From contig VXLW01000069.1 of NCBI GenBank assembly GCA_009841435.1, forward strand, positions 24,950 to 88,949: DNA of 64,000 bases, read 5' to 3'. The notes under the pieces are model-generated. The model did not search any database, was not told where the DNA came from, and worked only from the letters and a program-made list of their open reading frames with translations. Numbering within the stretch: the first letter of the stretch is position 1; every line of letters starts with the position of its first letter. The translations under genes were made by a program, and so were the position numbers. Shown piece after piece: positions 18,079 to 25,913 of this stretch. This DNA comes from Dehalococcoidia bacterium. Lineage in GTDB: Bacteria > Chloroflexota > Dehalococcoidia > Tepidiformales > Tepidiformaceae.

Positions 18079-18753
18079 TTGTCCGTAGTGGTAGAAACAA
18101 GTCTGACGGTCCGACCGATAGGCATCATGAATCGCTTCGTTGAGACGTATGCGAGTGACGTGTTGCCTCTCCATGCGAAGCACGGGTTTGACCTGCTCGG
18201 TGGGTGGAGTCGGGCCGGGGGGACCGGCCAGCAGGTGGTGCACCTCCACCGATTTGACGATCTCGCCGCGTATGAGCGGGCTCGAGCGTCCATCGCTGGG
18301 GACGCCGCTGTGGCCGCCATGGTCGAGGACCACGCTCGGGAGATGTCTGTGACCGAGTCGATCGTGCTTGGCGAAACCACGGCCTACGCCACCGACGCGC
18401 GGCTCAGGCAGGGGCGAGTCCGCGAGGGCGACGCGCCCTTGACGTACATCCAGAGGGTCTCGCGAGCCCGCTTCCCCCATCGCCCGGAGGTCGCCCGGCT
18501 TCTTGCGAGGATCGTAGATGCCGTGGAGGCCTCGAACGCGATCTCCCTCGTGACCGCTTACCAAGCGGTCACGGGACCAACGAGCGATGTGACAGACCTA
18601 TTCGTCCTGCCGAAGGGTGAGGGGGCCTTGCCCGAAGCGAACGCCGCCGAGCGAGCGCTCGAGGGCGGGGTGGTGGCGGAGAGATTCCACGCCCTTCTCG
18701 AAGACGAGATCGTTTACCGACTGCGGCCGCTCCCATACTCGCCCCTGCAGTAG
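18079..18753 (+). CDS. NIPSNAP-family protein (paralogue 1)
   Basis: A 224-aa protein with two NIPSNAP/ferredoxin-like halves (dimeric alpha/beta barrel type). It begins LSVVVETSLTVRP and contains FDDLAAYERARASI, FVLPKGEGAL and a terminal PLPYSPLQ. It clearly parallels the gene at 27761, with matching start, FD-LA-YERARASI, LPKG and PLPYSP-Q blocks. TTG 18079 is preferred because GAGG sits 6 bases upstream and the paralogue begins at the same residue; an ATG at 18055 would add 8 residues. Members are often enzymes or stress-associated proteins of unclear role. It precedes the dipeptide-type permease genes. Confidence 0.8.
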   Translation: MSVVVETSLTVRPIGIMNRFVETYASDVLPLHAKHGFDLLGGWSRAGGTGQQVVHLHRFDDLAAYERARASIAGDAAVAAMVEDHAREMSVTESIVLGETTAYATDARLRQGRVREGDAPLTYIQRVSRARFPHRPEVARLLARIVDAVEASNAISLVTAYQAVTGPTSDVTDLFVLPKGEGALPEANAAERALEGGVVAERFHALLEDEIVYRLRPLPYSPLQ

Positions 18754-19146
18754 CACGCGCGGCCCAGCCGCGAAAAGGCAGACCCGAGGCGTCGAGTCGG
18801 CCGGCGGTGTGGCAACCCGCCAGGATCAGTCGTGGGAGCCGATAACCCCTCGTTGTGTGTCTCGAGGCGGTGGCCCCGTCGACGCGAGCGAGGTCAACCG
18901 CCGTTCGGCGAGTGACAAGAACGATGAGTTCCCTGCTACAGTGGCACCCCTCGTAACGGAGCGCTCGCTCGTTGCGGCGACGTGCTTGAGTGTCCGAGGG
19001 GAGGAGCCGGCCCAACGGAACACACACCGTTCCGAGGGAGAGCACCCCAAGGGGTGATACCCCGGCGCTTCGGCGCCTGTGCGTCGGCACGCGCACGCCG
19101 CCTCCTGGCGAAAGACCGCCCTCGACGCTCCGGACGGACGTGAGCC
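18754..19146 (+). promoter_or_regulatory. Promoter and structured leader of the ABC-transporter operon
   Basis: A 393-base gap without a gene. A possible promoter is GTGACA (18912-18917), 19 bases, then TGC-TACAGT with -10 at 18937-18942, giving a leader of about 200 bases. The leader contains three small hairpins in series: CGGAAC/GTTCCG (19016-19034), CACCCCAAGGGGTG (19043-19056) and GGCGC-TTCG-GCGCC (19064-19077, UUCG tetraloop). It does not match a riboswitch class I can name with confidence. Confidence 0.4.
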
Positions 19147-20133
19147 ATGCGAGGCTACATCGTCCGCCGCTTGCTCCTGAACCTGGTGGTGGTGTGGATC
19201 GTCGCGACGCTGGTGTTCCTGGCGCTACGTGTTCTACCGGGCGACTACGCCGCCGAGCAGGTGGCCTTGCGCTTTTTCACGGGCGTGGGCGATGGCCGCT
19301 CGGCAGACGAAGCGCTCGCCGACGCCCGCGCCGAGCTTGGCCTCGATAAGTCCATCCCCGAGCAGTATGTCCGCTACATCTCAGATCTGCTCAGCGGCGA
19401 TCTTGGGAAGTCTTTTGTGACCCGTCGATCGACGGTCGACGAGGTCGGCCGGGCGCTACCCTACAGCCTCCAGCTGGGCGTGATGACGGCCGTGATCGCC
19501 GTGCTCATCTCGTTACCCGTGGGGGTGATCTCTGCGGTTAGACCCGGATCGCTCGTCGATCACCTCTTGCGCTTCGTCGCAATCATCGGGCTCGCCGCGC
19601 CATCGTTCTGGATAGCAACGATGTTCACCCTCCTCGTTCTGCGTTTCGACTTCTGGAGGATCGATGTGGTGGGCACCCCGGGCATCTGGGCCGAACCCCT
19701 CAGGAGCCTGGAGCTCTTTGTGATCCCAGCCGTTGCCGGCGGCCTAGCGAGCGGCGCCATCCTCATGCGCTACATCAGATCGCAGTTACTCGAAGTTCTC
19801 GGTCATGACTACATCCGAACGGCGCGCTCGAAGGGCTTGCGGGAGCGCACGGTGATACTGAGGCACGCAGTGAAGAACGCGCTCATCCCGGCGATCACGG
19901 TTCTCGGGTTCGTGATTCTCGCGGTTGTCAACGGGTCGGTGATTCTCGAAGCGATGTTCAACATCCCGGGGATGGGCCGAGCCATCGTGGGCGCTGTGCA
20001 ATCGCGGGACTTCCCGATGGTGCAGACCCTGGTCGTCGCGATAGCGGTAGGCGTCGTGACGATTAACCTCCTCATCGACATGTGCTACTTCTATATCGAC
20101 CCCCGAGTGAGCGTGAGCGGCTCCAGTGCGTGA
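19147..20133 (+). CDS. ABC transporter permease, DppB/OppB type
   Basis: A 328-aa inner-membrane permease of the dipeptide/oligopeptide importer class. It has the N-terminal MRGYIVRRLLLNLVVVWIV helix, the family stretch LGLDKSIPEQYVRYI, six membrane segments and the cytoplasmic EAA loop GHDYIRTARSKGLRERTVI that docks the ATPase. The C-terminal YIDPRV is typical. It overlaps the next permease by 4 bases (GTGA). The nearby solute-binding protein and N-acyl-D-amino-acid deacylase-like genes suggest import of peptides or acylated amino acids, an inference from context. Confidence 0.92.
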   Translation: MRGYIVRRLLLNLVVVWIVATLVFLALRVLPGDYAAEQVALRFFTGVGDGRSADEALADARAELGLDKSIPEQYVRYISDLLSGDLGKSFVTRRSTVDEVGRALPYSLQLGVMTAVIAVLISLPVGVISAVRPGSLVDHLLRFVAIIGLAAPSFWIATMFTLLVLRFDFWRIDVVGTPGIWAEPLRSLELFVIPAVAGGLASGAILMRYIRSQLLEVLGHDYIRTARSKGLRERTVILRHAVKNALIPAITVLGFVILAVVNGSVILEAMFNIPGMGRAIVGAVQSRDFPMVQTLVVAIAVGVVTINLLIDMCYFYIDPRVSVSGSSA

Positions 20134-21155
20134 CCCGGTGGGCGCTCGAAGCGAAACGGGTTGGGGCCGAGCCGATGCATAGGACGCCGCCCTCAAGGAC
20201 TCCGAGCTCGAGACAGGGTGGTTCAGCGATCCCTGATACCTGGGACTTGGGCTTGCGTGACGAGCGCATGGCCTGGGTCGCAGGCCTGCGATCGATTCCG
20301 CGACGCGTTGGTCTGCTGGGCATGATCGGTGCTGCGCTCGTGGTACTGGTGGGGCTCGTCGCTCTTCTCGGCCCCGGGTTGTCTCCTTATGGCAAGGACG
20401 ATGTCGTCTGGGTCGACGTCGAGTCCCCGGATAGCGACTCGCCAAGCGCGGCTCGGCGGTTGGCCATCCTCGCTGGTCCCTCGCTCTCACACCCACTTGG
20501 GACTGACAACCTCAGTCGTGATCTCATGACCCGCGTGATCCACGGCTCGCGTATCGCGCTGATTGTTGGCTTCGGCGCGGCGTTAATGGGCACGGCGGTC
20601 GGCGTCCTCATCGGCATCGTCTCAGGGTATTTCGGTGGAATCGTCGACATCGCGATGCAGCGCGTTGTGGACTCGATCATCGCAATGCCAGGCATCGTCA
20701 TCCTGCTGCTGTTCACGCAGATCGGTGAACGTAGTCTCACGCTTACGGTGACAGCGCTCGGATTCCTGGGAACGGTAAGCGCCGCGAGAGTGGTGCGCGC
20801 AGCAACGCTCTCGGTGAGAGGAGAGGTCTACATGGAGGCAGCGCGATCGACCGGTGCCAGCGACCTCCGGATGATGGTGCGACACATTCTTCCGAACATC
20901 GTTGCGCCCATCGTCATCATTTTCTCGATCGCGGTCGGAACGAACATCCTTGCGGAGTCGGGACTGGCCTTCCTCAATCTCGGTGTCCCTGGCCCGAGCT
21001 GGGGGAACATGGTCAGCGAGGGCCGCGCGTTTTTGGATAGCAAGCCAATGATGAGCTTGGCTGCCGGCGGCGCCATCACCATGACCGTGTTGGGCTTCAA
21101 CCTCGTGGGCGATGGCATCCGCGATGGCTTTGACCCCACGCGCCGCTCGGGTTAG
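20130..21155 (+). CDS. ABC transporter permease, DppC/OppC type
   Basis: A 341-aa second permease of the same importer. Landmarks are GLLGMIGAALVVLVGLVALL (first helix), HPLGTDNLSRDLMTRVIHGSR, the EAA loop with YMEAARSTGASDLRMMVRHI, and the C-terminal NLVGDGIRDGFDPTRR. GTG 20130 is chosen because it overlaps the dppB-like stop; ATG 20175 (MHRTPPSR) is possible, and the first ~45 residues are unlike the family. No ATPase gene (DppD/F type) follows here or anywhere in the window, so ATPases must be supplied from elsewhere. Confidence 0.9.
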   Translation: MTRWALEAKRVGAEPMHRTPPSRTPSSRQGGSAIPDTWDLGLRDERMAWVAGLRSIPRRVGLLGMIGAALVVLVGLVALLGPGLSPYGKDDVVWVDVESPDSDSPSAARRLAILAGPSLSHPLGTDNLSRDLMTRVIHGSRIALIVGFGAALMGTAVGVLIGIVSGYFGGIVDIAMQRVVDSIIAMPGIVILLLFTQIGERSLTLTVTALGFLGTVSAARVVRAATLSVRGEVYMEAARSTGASDLRMMVRHILPNIVAPIVIIFSIAVGTNILAESGLAFLNLGVPGPSWGNMVSEGRAFLDSKPMMSLAAGGAITMTVLGFNLVGDGIRDGFDPTRRSG

Positions 21156-21300
21156 CGAAGCCAAGCCAGAGCACTAGTCCAGACTCTGATTCGCAGTGAG
21201 CACCGCAGAGCCCGAACTTGACGACCTGACGTATACTCGCCAACGCAACTTGTCATTCCTCGCACCATACGAGCAGGGGACTGACGGAGGTCACCAGGCC

Positions 21301-23034
21301 ATGCCGGAGTTTGACACTGTTATCAAGGGGGGGACCGTCATCGACGGCCTCAGGACTCCCCGCTTCACCGGTGACGTCGGTATCAAAGACGGGAACGTCG
21401 CCTACATTGGTCGCATTTCCAGCCATGAAGGAGCGAGGGTGCTTGACGCCAGCGGTCTGATCGTGGCACCGGGCTTCGTTGATCTGCACACGCACTACGA
21501 CTCCCAGGTCTATTGGGACCCCTGGTGCACCATTTCCGGGTGGCACGGTGTGACGTCGGCGGTGATCGGGAACTGCGGCTTCGGCTTCGCGCCGGTGAAG
21601 CCAGAGGACCGGGACCGAGCCATGCTCACCATGACGAGGAACGAGGCTGTTCCGCTGGCCAGCATGAAGGCGGGCATGCCCTGGGACTGGGAGTCGTACC
21701 CGGAGTTCCTCGACAGCATCGATCGCACGCCCAAGGGCATCAATCTTCTTAGCTACGTGGGGCTGAATCCCCTTCTGATGTACGTGATGGGGCTCGAGGA
21801 GGCGAAGAATCGCCCCGCAACCGACGCTGAGCGCGCAGAGATGTGCAAGCTCCTCGAGGAGGCTATCGAGGCCGGTGGCTGCGGCCTTTCTACCCAACTC
21901 GCGGGCGAGGACAGCAACCAGCGGGACTACGACGGGACGCCCATGGCGACCGACACGATGTCCGAGGACGACCTGGTCGCCCTTGCCTCGGTTCTGGGCA
22001 AGGTCCGCAAGGGATTCATCCAGGTCTCCGGCGCCCGGGCGACATCGGAGCTGGTCAATCGGCTCGCCGAGGCGAGTGGGCGTCCCATTGTCTATAACGC
22101 CCTCGCCGCGCTCACCGATCAGCACGGTGTTGCGCTCCCCGGCTACAAGGAGACCAAGGCGTGGATCGAGGACGCGAATAAGCGGGGCAACCGCGTGTTC
22201 GCGCAGGCGATCACCACGGCGATCGCCTTCGAGTTCCAGCTCGAAGAGTGGAGCCTCTTCGACAATGTCCCCTCTTGGCGCGAGGCCCTGTTCGGAACAA
22301 GAGAGGAGAAGATCGAAAACCTTAACGACCCCGAGCGCCGAGCGCTCTTCAGAGCCGAGTACGACGCCGGGAAGGGGCCCGTCACCGGCGCGGGAACCGA
22401 GGACAAGGGCATCATCTCAGGCAGCGGGATTGCGGAACTCAGGGTCGAGATCGTGGAAGAACCATCCCTGCAGCAGTACGAGGGGTTCACGATCCGCGAG
22501 ATCGCCGAGCGCGAAGGCAAGCACATTGTCGACGCCTTCCTGGACATCGGCGTGGCGGACAAACTGCGGTCGACCTTCGGCTCGCCGCCCGCACGGATGG
22601 ATATGAAGGCGATGAAGGAGATCGCGAACTCGCCGTTCGCCCTTCCGGGCCTCTCGGACGGTGGCGCCCACACAAAGTTCATCACGATGGGCGCATACCC
22701 GACGGAGTACATCGAGGTTCTGGTGCGCGAGAACGAACTCATGGACCTGGAGGAAGCGCACTGGCGGCTGAGCACCTATCCCGCCATGGCTGCGGGGTTC
22801 AAAGATCGGGGCTGGATCAAGGAGGGCTCACCGGCAGACATCATCGTCTACGACTTCGAGAAGCTGCGGCGGACGGAGACGAGGCGAGCCTACGACTTCC
22901 CCGCCAACGAGTGGCGCCTCGTGCGTGAAGCCGAGGGCTACCGATGGATCATGGTGAACGGCAAGACGACGTTCGAGGATGGCAAGTGCACCGGGCTCAC
23001 CCCCGGGAAGCTCATCCGCCACGGTCAGGGCTAA
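21301..23034 (+). CDS. N-acyl-D-amino-acid deacylase family amidohydrolase (copy 1)
   Basis: A 577-aa amidohydrolase of the D-aminoacylase family, which hydrolyses N-acyl-D-amino acids. It has FDTVIKGGTVIDGLRTPRF at the N-terminus, the metal pair in LHTHYDSQVYWDP, GNCGFGFAPV with the bridging Cys, and SDGGAHTKF with the catalytic/metal Asp. ATG 21301 has GGAGG 10 bases upstream and aligns with the two sister copies; GTG 21196 would add 35 unrelated residues. Compared with copies 2 and 3, the central GH and (V)(I/L)HN motifs are replaced by GA and VYN, so two probable metal-ligand His residues are missing. Substrate may differ or activity may be lost. Confidence 0.85.
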   Translation: MPEFDTVIKGGTVIDGLRTPRFTGDVGIKDGNVAYIGRISSHEGARVLDASGLIVAPGFVDLHTHYDSQVYWDPWCTISGWHGVTSAVIGNCGFGFAPVKPEDRDRAMLTMTRNEAVPLASMKAGMPWDWESYPEFLDSIDRTPKGINLLSYVGLNPLLMYVMGLEEAKNRPATDAERAEMCKLLEEAIEAGGCGLSTQLAGEDSNQRDYDGTPMATDTMSEDDLVALASVLGKVRKGFIQVSGARATSELVNRLAEASGRPIVYNALAALTDQHGVALPGYKETKAWIEDANKRGNRVFAQAITTAIAFEFQLEEWSLFDNVPSWREALFGTREEKIENLNDPERRALFRAEYDAGKGPVTGAGTEDKGIISGSGIAELRVEIVEEPSLQQYEGFTIREIAEREGKHIVDAFLDIGVADKLRSTFGSPPARMDMKAMKEIANSPFALPGLSDGGAHTKFITMGAYPTEYIEVLVRENELMDLEEAHWRLSTYPAMAAGFKDRGWIKEGSPADIIVYDFEKLRRTETRRAYDFPANEWRLVREAEGYRWIMVNGKTTFEDGKCTGLTPGKLIRHGQG

Positions 23035-23193
23035 GGGCGCTGGCTAGGACACGACGAGTTACGCAGCGAGACCGCGGAGGGCTCGTGCGGCAGCAGGCCT
23101 TGGGGCTCTATGCAGCGTCCCGGGCCTGCAAGGGGCCTCGCGAGCCATCACCGGCACATGTTGAGGAAACCGGCCTGATCCAGGAGGGACCCA

Positions 23194-25110
23194 ATGGCGA
23201 GTGATTACTGGGATCGATACTTTCGGCGAGCGCGGCGTGTGCGCACCAGTAGGCGGCGGTTCCTTCAAGGAGCCGCGACAGCCGGGATCGGAGCCGCCGG
23301 CTTAGGTCTCGTCGGTTGCGGCGACGACGATGTAGAGGAGCCTACGGCCACAAGCGAGCCAGGCGAGACGCCGGATCCAACGGCCACAAGCGAGCCAGGC
23401 GAGACGCCGGATCCAACAGCCACAGCGCGGCCAGGAGAGACACCACAGCCCACAGCCACAGCCGCAGCGACGGAAGCGCCACCGGATACCTCCGCCGTCC
23501 CCACCGATGGGAGCTACTACAGCCAGGTGGGCGAACCATTCGTTGGGATCACCCTCGACATCCATCGCGGCGTATCTGGGATCGCTGGCGGCGTCGAAGG
23601 GAGCGCGTACAGCGGGCTCATCCGCTTCGACGACATCCCAGCGCCAACCTTCAGAGGCGACCTCGCGCGTGGCCTTCCTGAGCAACCCGACGCTGTCACC
23701 TACATCTTCGAACTGCGTGACGATGTGGTCTGGCACGACAAGGCCCCGACCAACGGGCGGTCCTTCACGATGGACGACGTGCGCTGGAACCTGGATAGGC
23801 AGCTGACTCGGACACTTGCGGACGGCACTGTGGCCGACGATTTCACGCTTACGAACACCGTCTTCACCCACATCGACAGCCTCGACTACGTCAACGACGA
23901 GACCATCTCGTTTACGCTGAAACAACCTCGAGGCACGTGGCTCGAGTCTCTAGCGTTTGCCGGTTTTATGGACCAAGGCGTCGCTGAGCAGATCGAGAGC
24001 GACCCTGACGTCATCTCCGCCGACCGCATCGTTGGCACCGGCGGTTACATGTTCACCGAGTTCGTGCCAGACGGCCGTCGAATAGCTGAGCGCCATCCCA
24101 ATTGGCACCTTAGGCAAGCGGGCGAGGAAGTGCAGTACTTCGACGCCTTGGCCCTGCTCGACGTCGGTGCTGACGTGAATGCTGTGCGGATCGCGCTTGA
24201 GCAGAAGCAGGTTGACTGGATCGGTGGGCGATTCCAACGGCAGGCCTACGCGCCGGAGTTCATGCAGGCGATCCAGGACGCGAACTCCGACATCGAACGG
24301 CTGGACGTCCCCGCGCTGAACGCGAATAGGGCACTCATCTACAGCTGGGAGATTGGCCCGTTCAGCAACCCGATGATCCGGCAGGCTTTCTACCTCGCCC
24401 TCGACAGGCAGCTTGTCCTACAGCAGGACTTCGCCGGGGAAGGAAGGATCACGGGGCCTCTGCCGTGGGCGTTCACCGACTGGGCGCTCTCTGAAGAAGA
24501 GATCCTTCAGCAGCCCGGGTACGCGCTCAACAAGGACGACGAGCTTCAGGAGGCGCGGCAGCTCTGGGAGGCTGGCGGCGGGGAGGATCTCGAAGACAAC
24601 ATCGAGCTTGTCGCGAACGAACCGGACGCCGTGAGGCTCTCCGAGTGGTTCACCGCGATGATGAACCGGAACCTGGGGACTGACAAGATCGAGGTGAAGG
24701 GCATTCCCGGGGGGAGCATCCTGCCCTATCTCACGGGGGAGGACCCGATAGCCTTCCTCACGCCTGTATCTGCGTGGACGAGCCCCGACCCTCGGCAGCG
24801 ACTCGCGCGTTCGTATACAACGGCAGGCTCTATCAACTTCGGGAAATACAGCAACCCGGATATGGACGACCTCTTCGATCAGGCGGCAGCCACACTTGAT
24901 CGGGATGAGGCGATCAGCGCGATGAAGGACATCCAGCGCTTGGCCATGACGGAGTCGGGGGCAGGCACCATTCTCATGGCGGCTGCGACGGGCCGGTTCC
25001 TCAAGTGGCCCTACCTCAAGATGGAATTCAACCCATGGAGGCTGCCTGTGGACGAACGCTCGTGGATCGATCAGTCCGACCCGACGTTCAGCGGTCGGCC
25101 CAGCCTCTAA
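23194..25110 (+). CDS. ABC transporter substrate-binding protein, family 5 (Tat-type lipoprotein)
   Basis: A 638-aa peptide/nickel-class (SBP_bac_5) binding protein. The N-terminus has a twin-arginine motif (SRRRFLQG, residues ~19-26), a hydrophobic stretch and a lipobox GLVGC with C42, so it is probably exported folded and lipid-anchored. A Thr/Pro/Glu-rich linker with tandem repeats covers residues ~51-86. The binding domain has YIFELRDDVVWHDKAPTNGR and LDRQLVLQQDF, which are family landmarks. SD AGGAGGGA precedes ATG 23194. Sited between two amidohydrolase genes and downstream of the DppBC-like permeases, it is the likely receptor of that importer. Confidence 0.9.
   Translation: MASDYWDRYFRRARRVRTSRRRFLQGAATAGIGAAGLGLVGCGDDDVEEPTATSEPGETPDPTATSEPGETPDPTATARPGETPQPTATAAATEAPPDTSAVPTDGSYYSQVGEPFVGITLDIHRGVSGIAGGVEGSAYSGLIRFDDIPAPTFRGDLARGLPEQPDAVTYIFELRDDVVWHDKAPTNGRSFTMDDVRWNLDRQLTRTLADGTVADDFTLTNTVFTHIDSLDYVNDETISFTLKQPRGTWLESLAFAGFMDQGVAEQIESDPDVISADRIVGTGGYMFTEFVPDGRRIAERHPNWHLRQAGEEVQYFDALALLDVGADVNAVRIALEQKQVDWIGGRFQRQAYAPEFMQAIQDANSDIERLDVPALNANRALIYSWEIGPFSNPMIRQAFYLALDRQLVLQQDFAGEGRITGPLPWAFTDWALSEEEILQQPGYALNKDDELQEARQLWEAGGGEDLEDNIELVANEPDAVRLSEWFTAMMNRNLGTDKIEVKGIPGGSILPYLTGEDPIAFLTPVSAWTSPDPRQRLARSYTTAGSINFGKYSNPDMDDLFDQAAATLDRDEAISAMKDIQRLAMTESGAGTILMAAATGRFLKWPYLKMEFNPWRLPVDERSWIDQSDPTFSGRPSL
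23344..23451 (+). repeat. 36-base tandem repeat in the lipoprotein linker
   Basis: Three units of 36 bases (23344-23379, 23380-23415, 23416-23451) encode 12-residue units TATSEPGETPDP, the same again, then TATARPGETPQP. The first two are identical in sequence as far as I can read and the third is degenerate. They form a flexible extracellular spacer between lipid anchor and binding domain. Confidence 0.9.
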
Positions 25111-25123
25111 GTCCATCGAGTGC

Positions 25124-25150
25124 AGGATGACGCACCTGGTGCGTCATCCT
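25124..25150. terminator. Strong hairpin after the substrate-binding protein gene
   Basis: A perfect 12-bp inverted repeat, AGGATGACGCAC and its complement, with loop CTG, starts 14 bases after the stop codon. No T-run follows, so it may be a factor-independent terminator of the U-less kind or an mRNA-stabilising stem. Confidence 0.55.
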
Positions 25151-25295
25151 ACGTCGACCAAAAGGACGATCCACTGCACCGCATCAGTCTCAGGCGGGAG
25201 GGCAGGGAGAGCCAAACGCGCCGGTTGTCCGAGGGCGGTTCGAGCGCACCTCGGTGAGTCGGTGAGCAGGGCTACGGCCAAAGGACGGACGGTTG

Positions 25296-25736
25296 ATGAT
25301 CGAGGCGGTCGGAGCAACGTCGATCAGCGTCAGCAATCTTGATCAGGCGATCGATTTCTACACACGCCTCCTGGGATTCGAGGAGTACCGGGAGAGGCTC
25401 CACATCCGAGGGCCCGCCATCGAGAAGATATTCGGGATTCCGACCGCTGAGGGGGACGTCGCTTTCGTACGCCTGGGTGGATTCGATCTCGAGCTGTTCG
25501 CCTTCGAGGCGCCTGACGGATTCAAGAAGAACCCGTTGCGCTTCAGCGACACCGGTGGCTTCTCTATGTCCCTTCGCTCGGGCTCGTTCGACGACGAGTA
25601 TCGCCGTCTCAAGCGCGAGGGTGTGAGCTTCAAGTCCGAGCCTGTCGAGTACGAGGGGCGGATTAAGGTCGCGGTGATGTGCGATCCGGATGGGAACTGC
25701 ATGCAGCTCACATCCTGGCCGGCGGAGGAGGCCTAG
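25296..25736 (+). CDS. VOC-family (glyoxalase/bleomycin-resistance fold) protein
   Basis: A 146-aa single-module vicinal-oxygen-chelate protein: ATSISVSNLDQAIDFYTRLLGF at the N-terminus, FDLELFAFEAP, then MCDPDGNCMQLTSW. The fold pattern is clear, but usual metal-ligand positions look altered: the first-strand His is replaced within ATSISV, the second-half His within GFSMSL, and the final Glu by Gln in NCMQL. It may therefore bind rather than transform its ligand. ATG 25296 is preferred over the adjacent TTG 25293. It lies between the binding-protein gene and amidohydrolase copy 2. Confidence 0.8.
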   Translation: MIEAVGATSISVSNLDQAIDFYTRLLGFEEYRERLHIRGPAIEKIFGIPTAEGDVAFVRLGGFDLELFAFEAPDGFKKNPLRFSDTGGFSMSLRSGSFDDEYRRLKREGVSFKSEPVEYEGRIKVAVMCDPDGNCMQLTSWPAEEA

Positions 25737-25913
25737 CATTGGGCGGGGTGAGGCGCGGCCGGCGCGAAGCCGAGCAGCGAAGATCGCCATCGAGCCCCGC
25801 CCCGGGGAGCGCGAGCAAGGCCGCGCACCACGGACGACAGAATGGAATAATCGGGACAACGACCCTCGACAGCTAACGAGCCCCGGGCAAGCCCCGAGTG
25901 AAGGAGAGAGGCA

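Noticed and set aside
19016..19146. Glycine riboswitch before the permease operon
   Set aside because: The conserved core around GCGCCGAAGG is not present; only loose resemblance of flanking segments.
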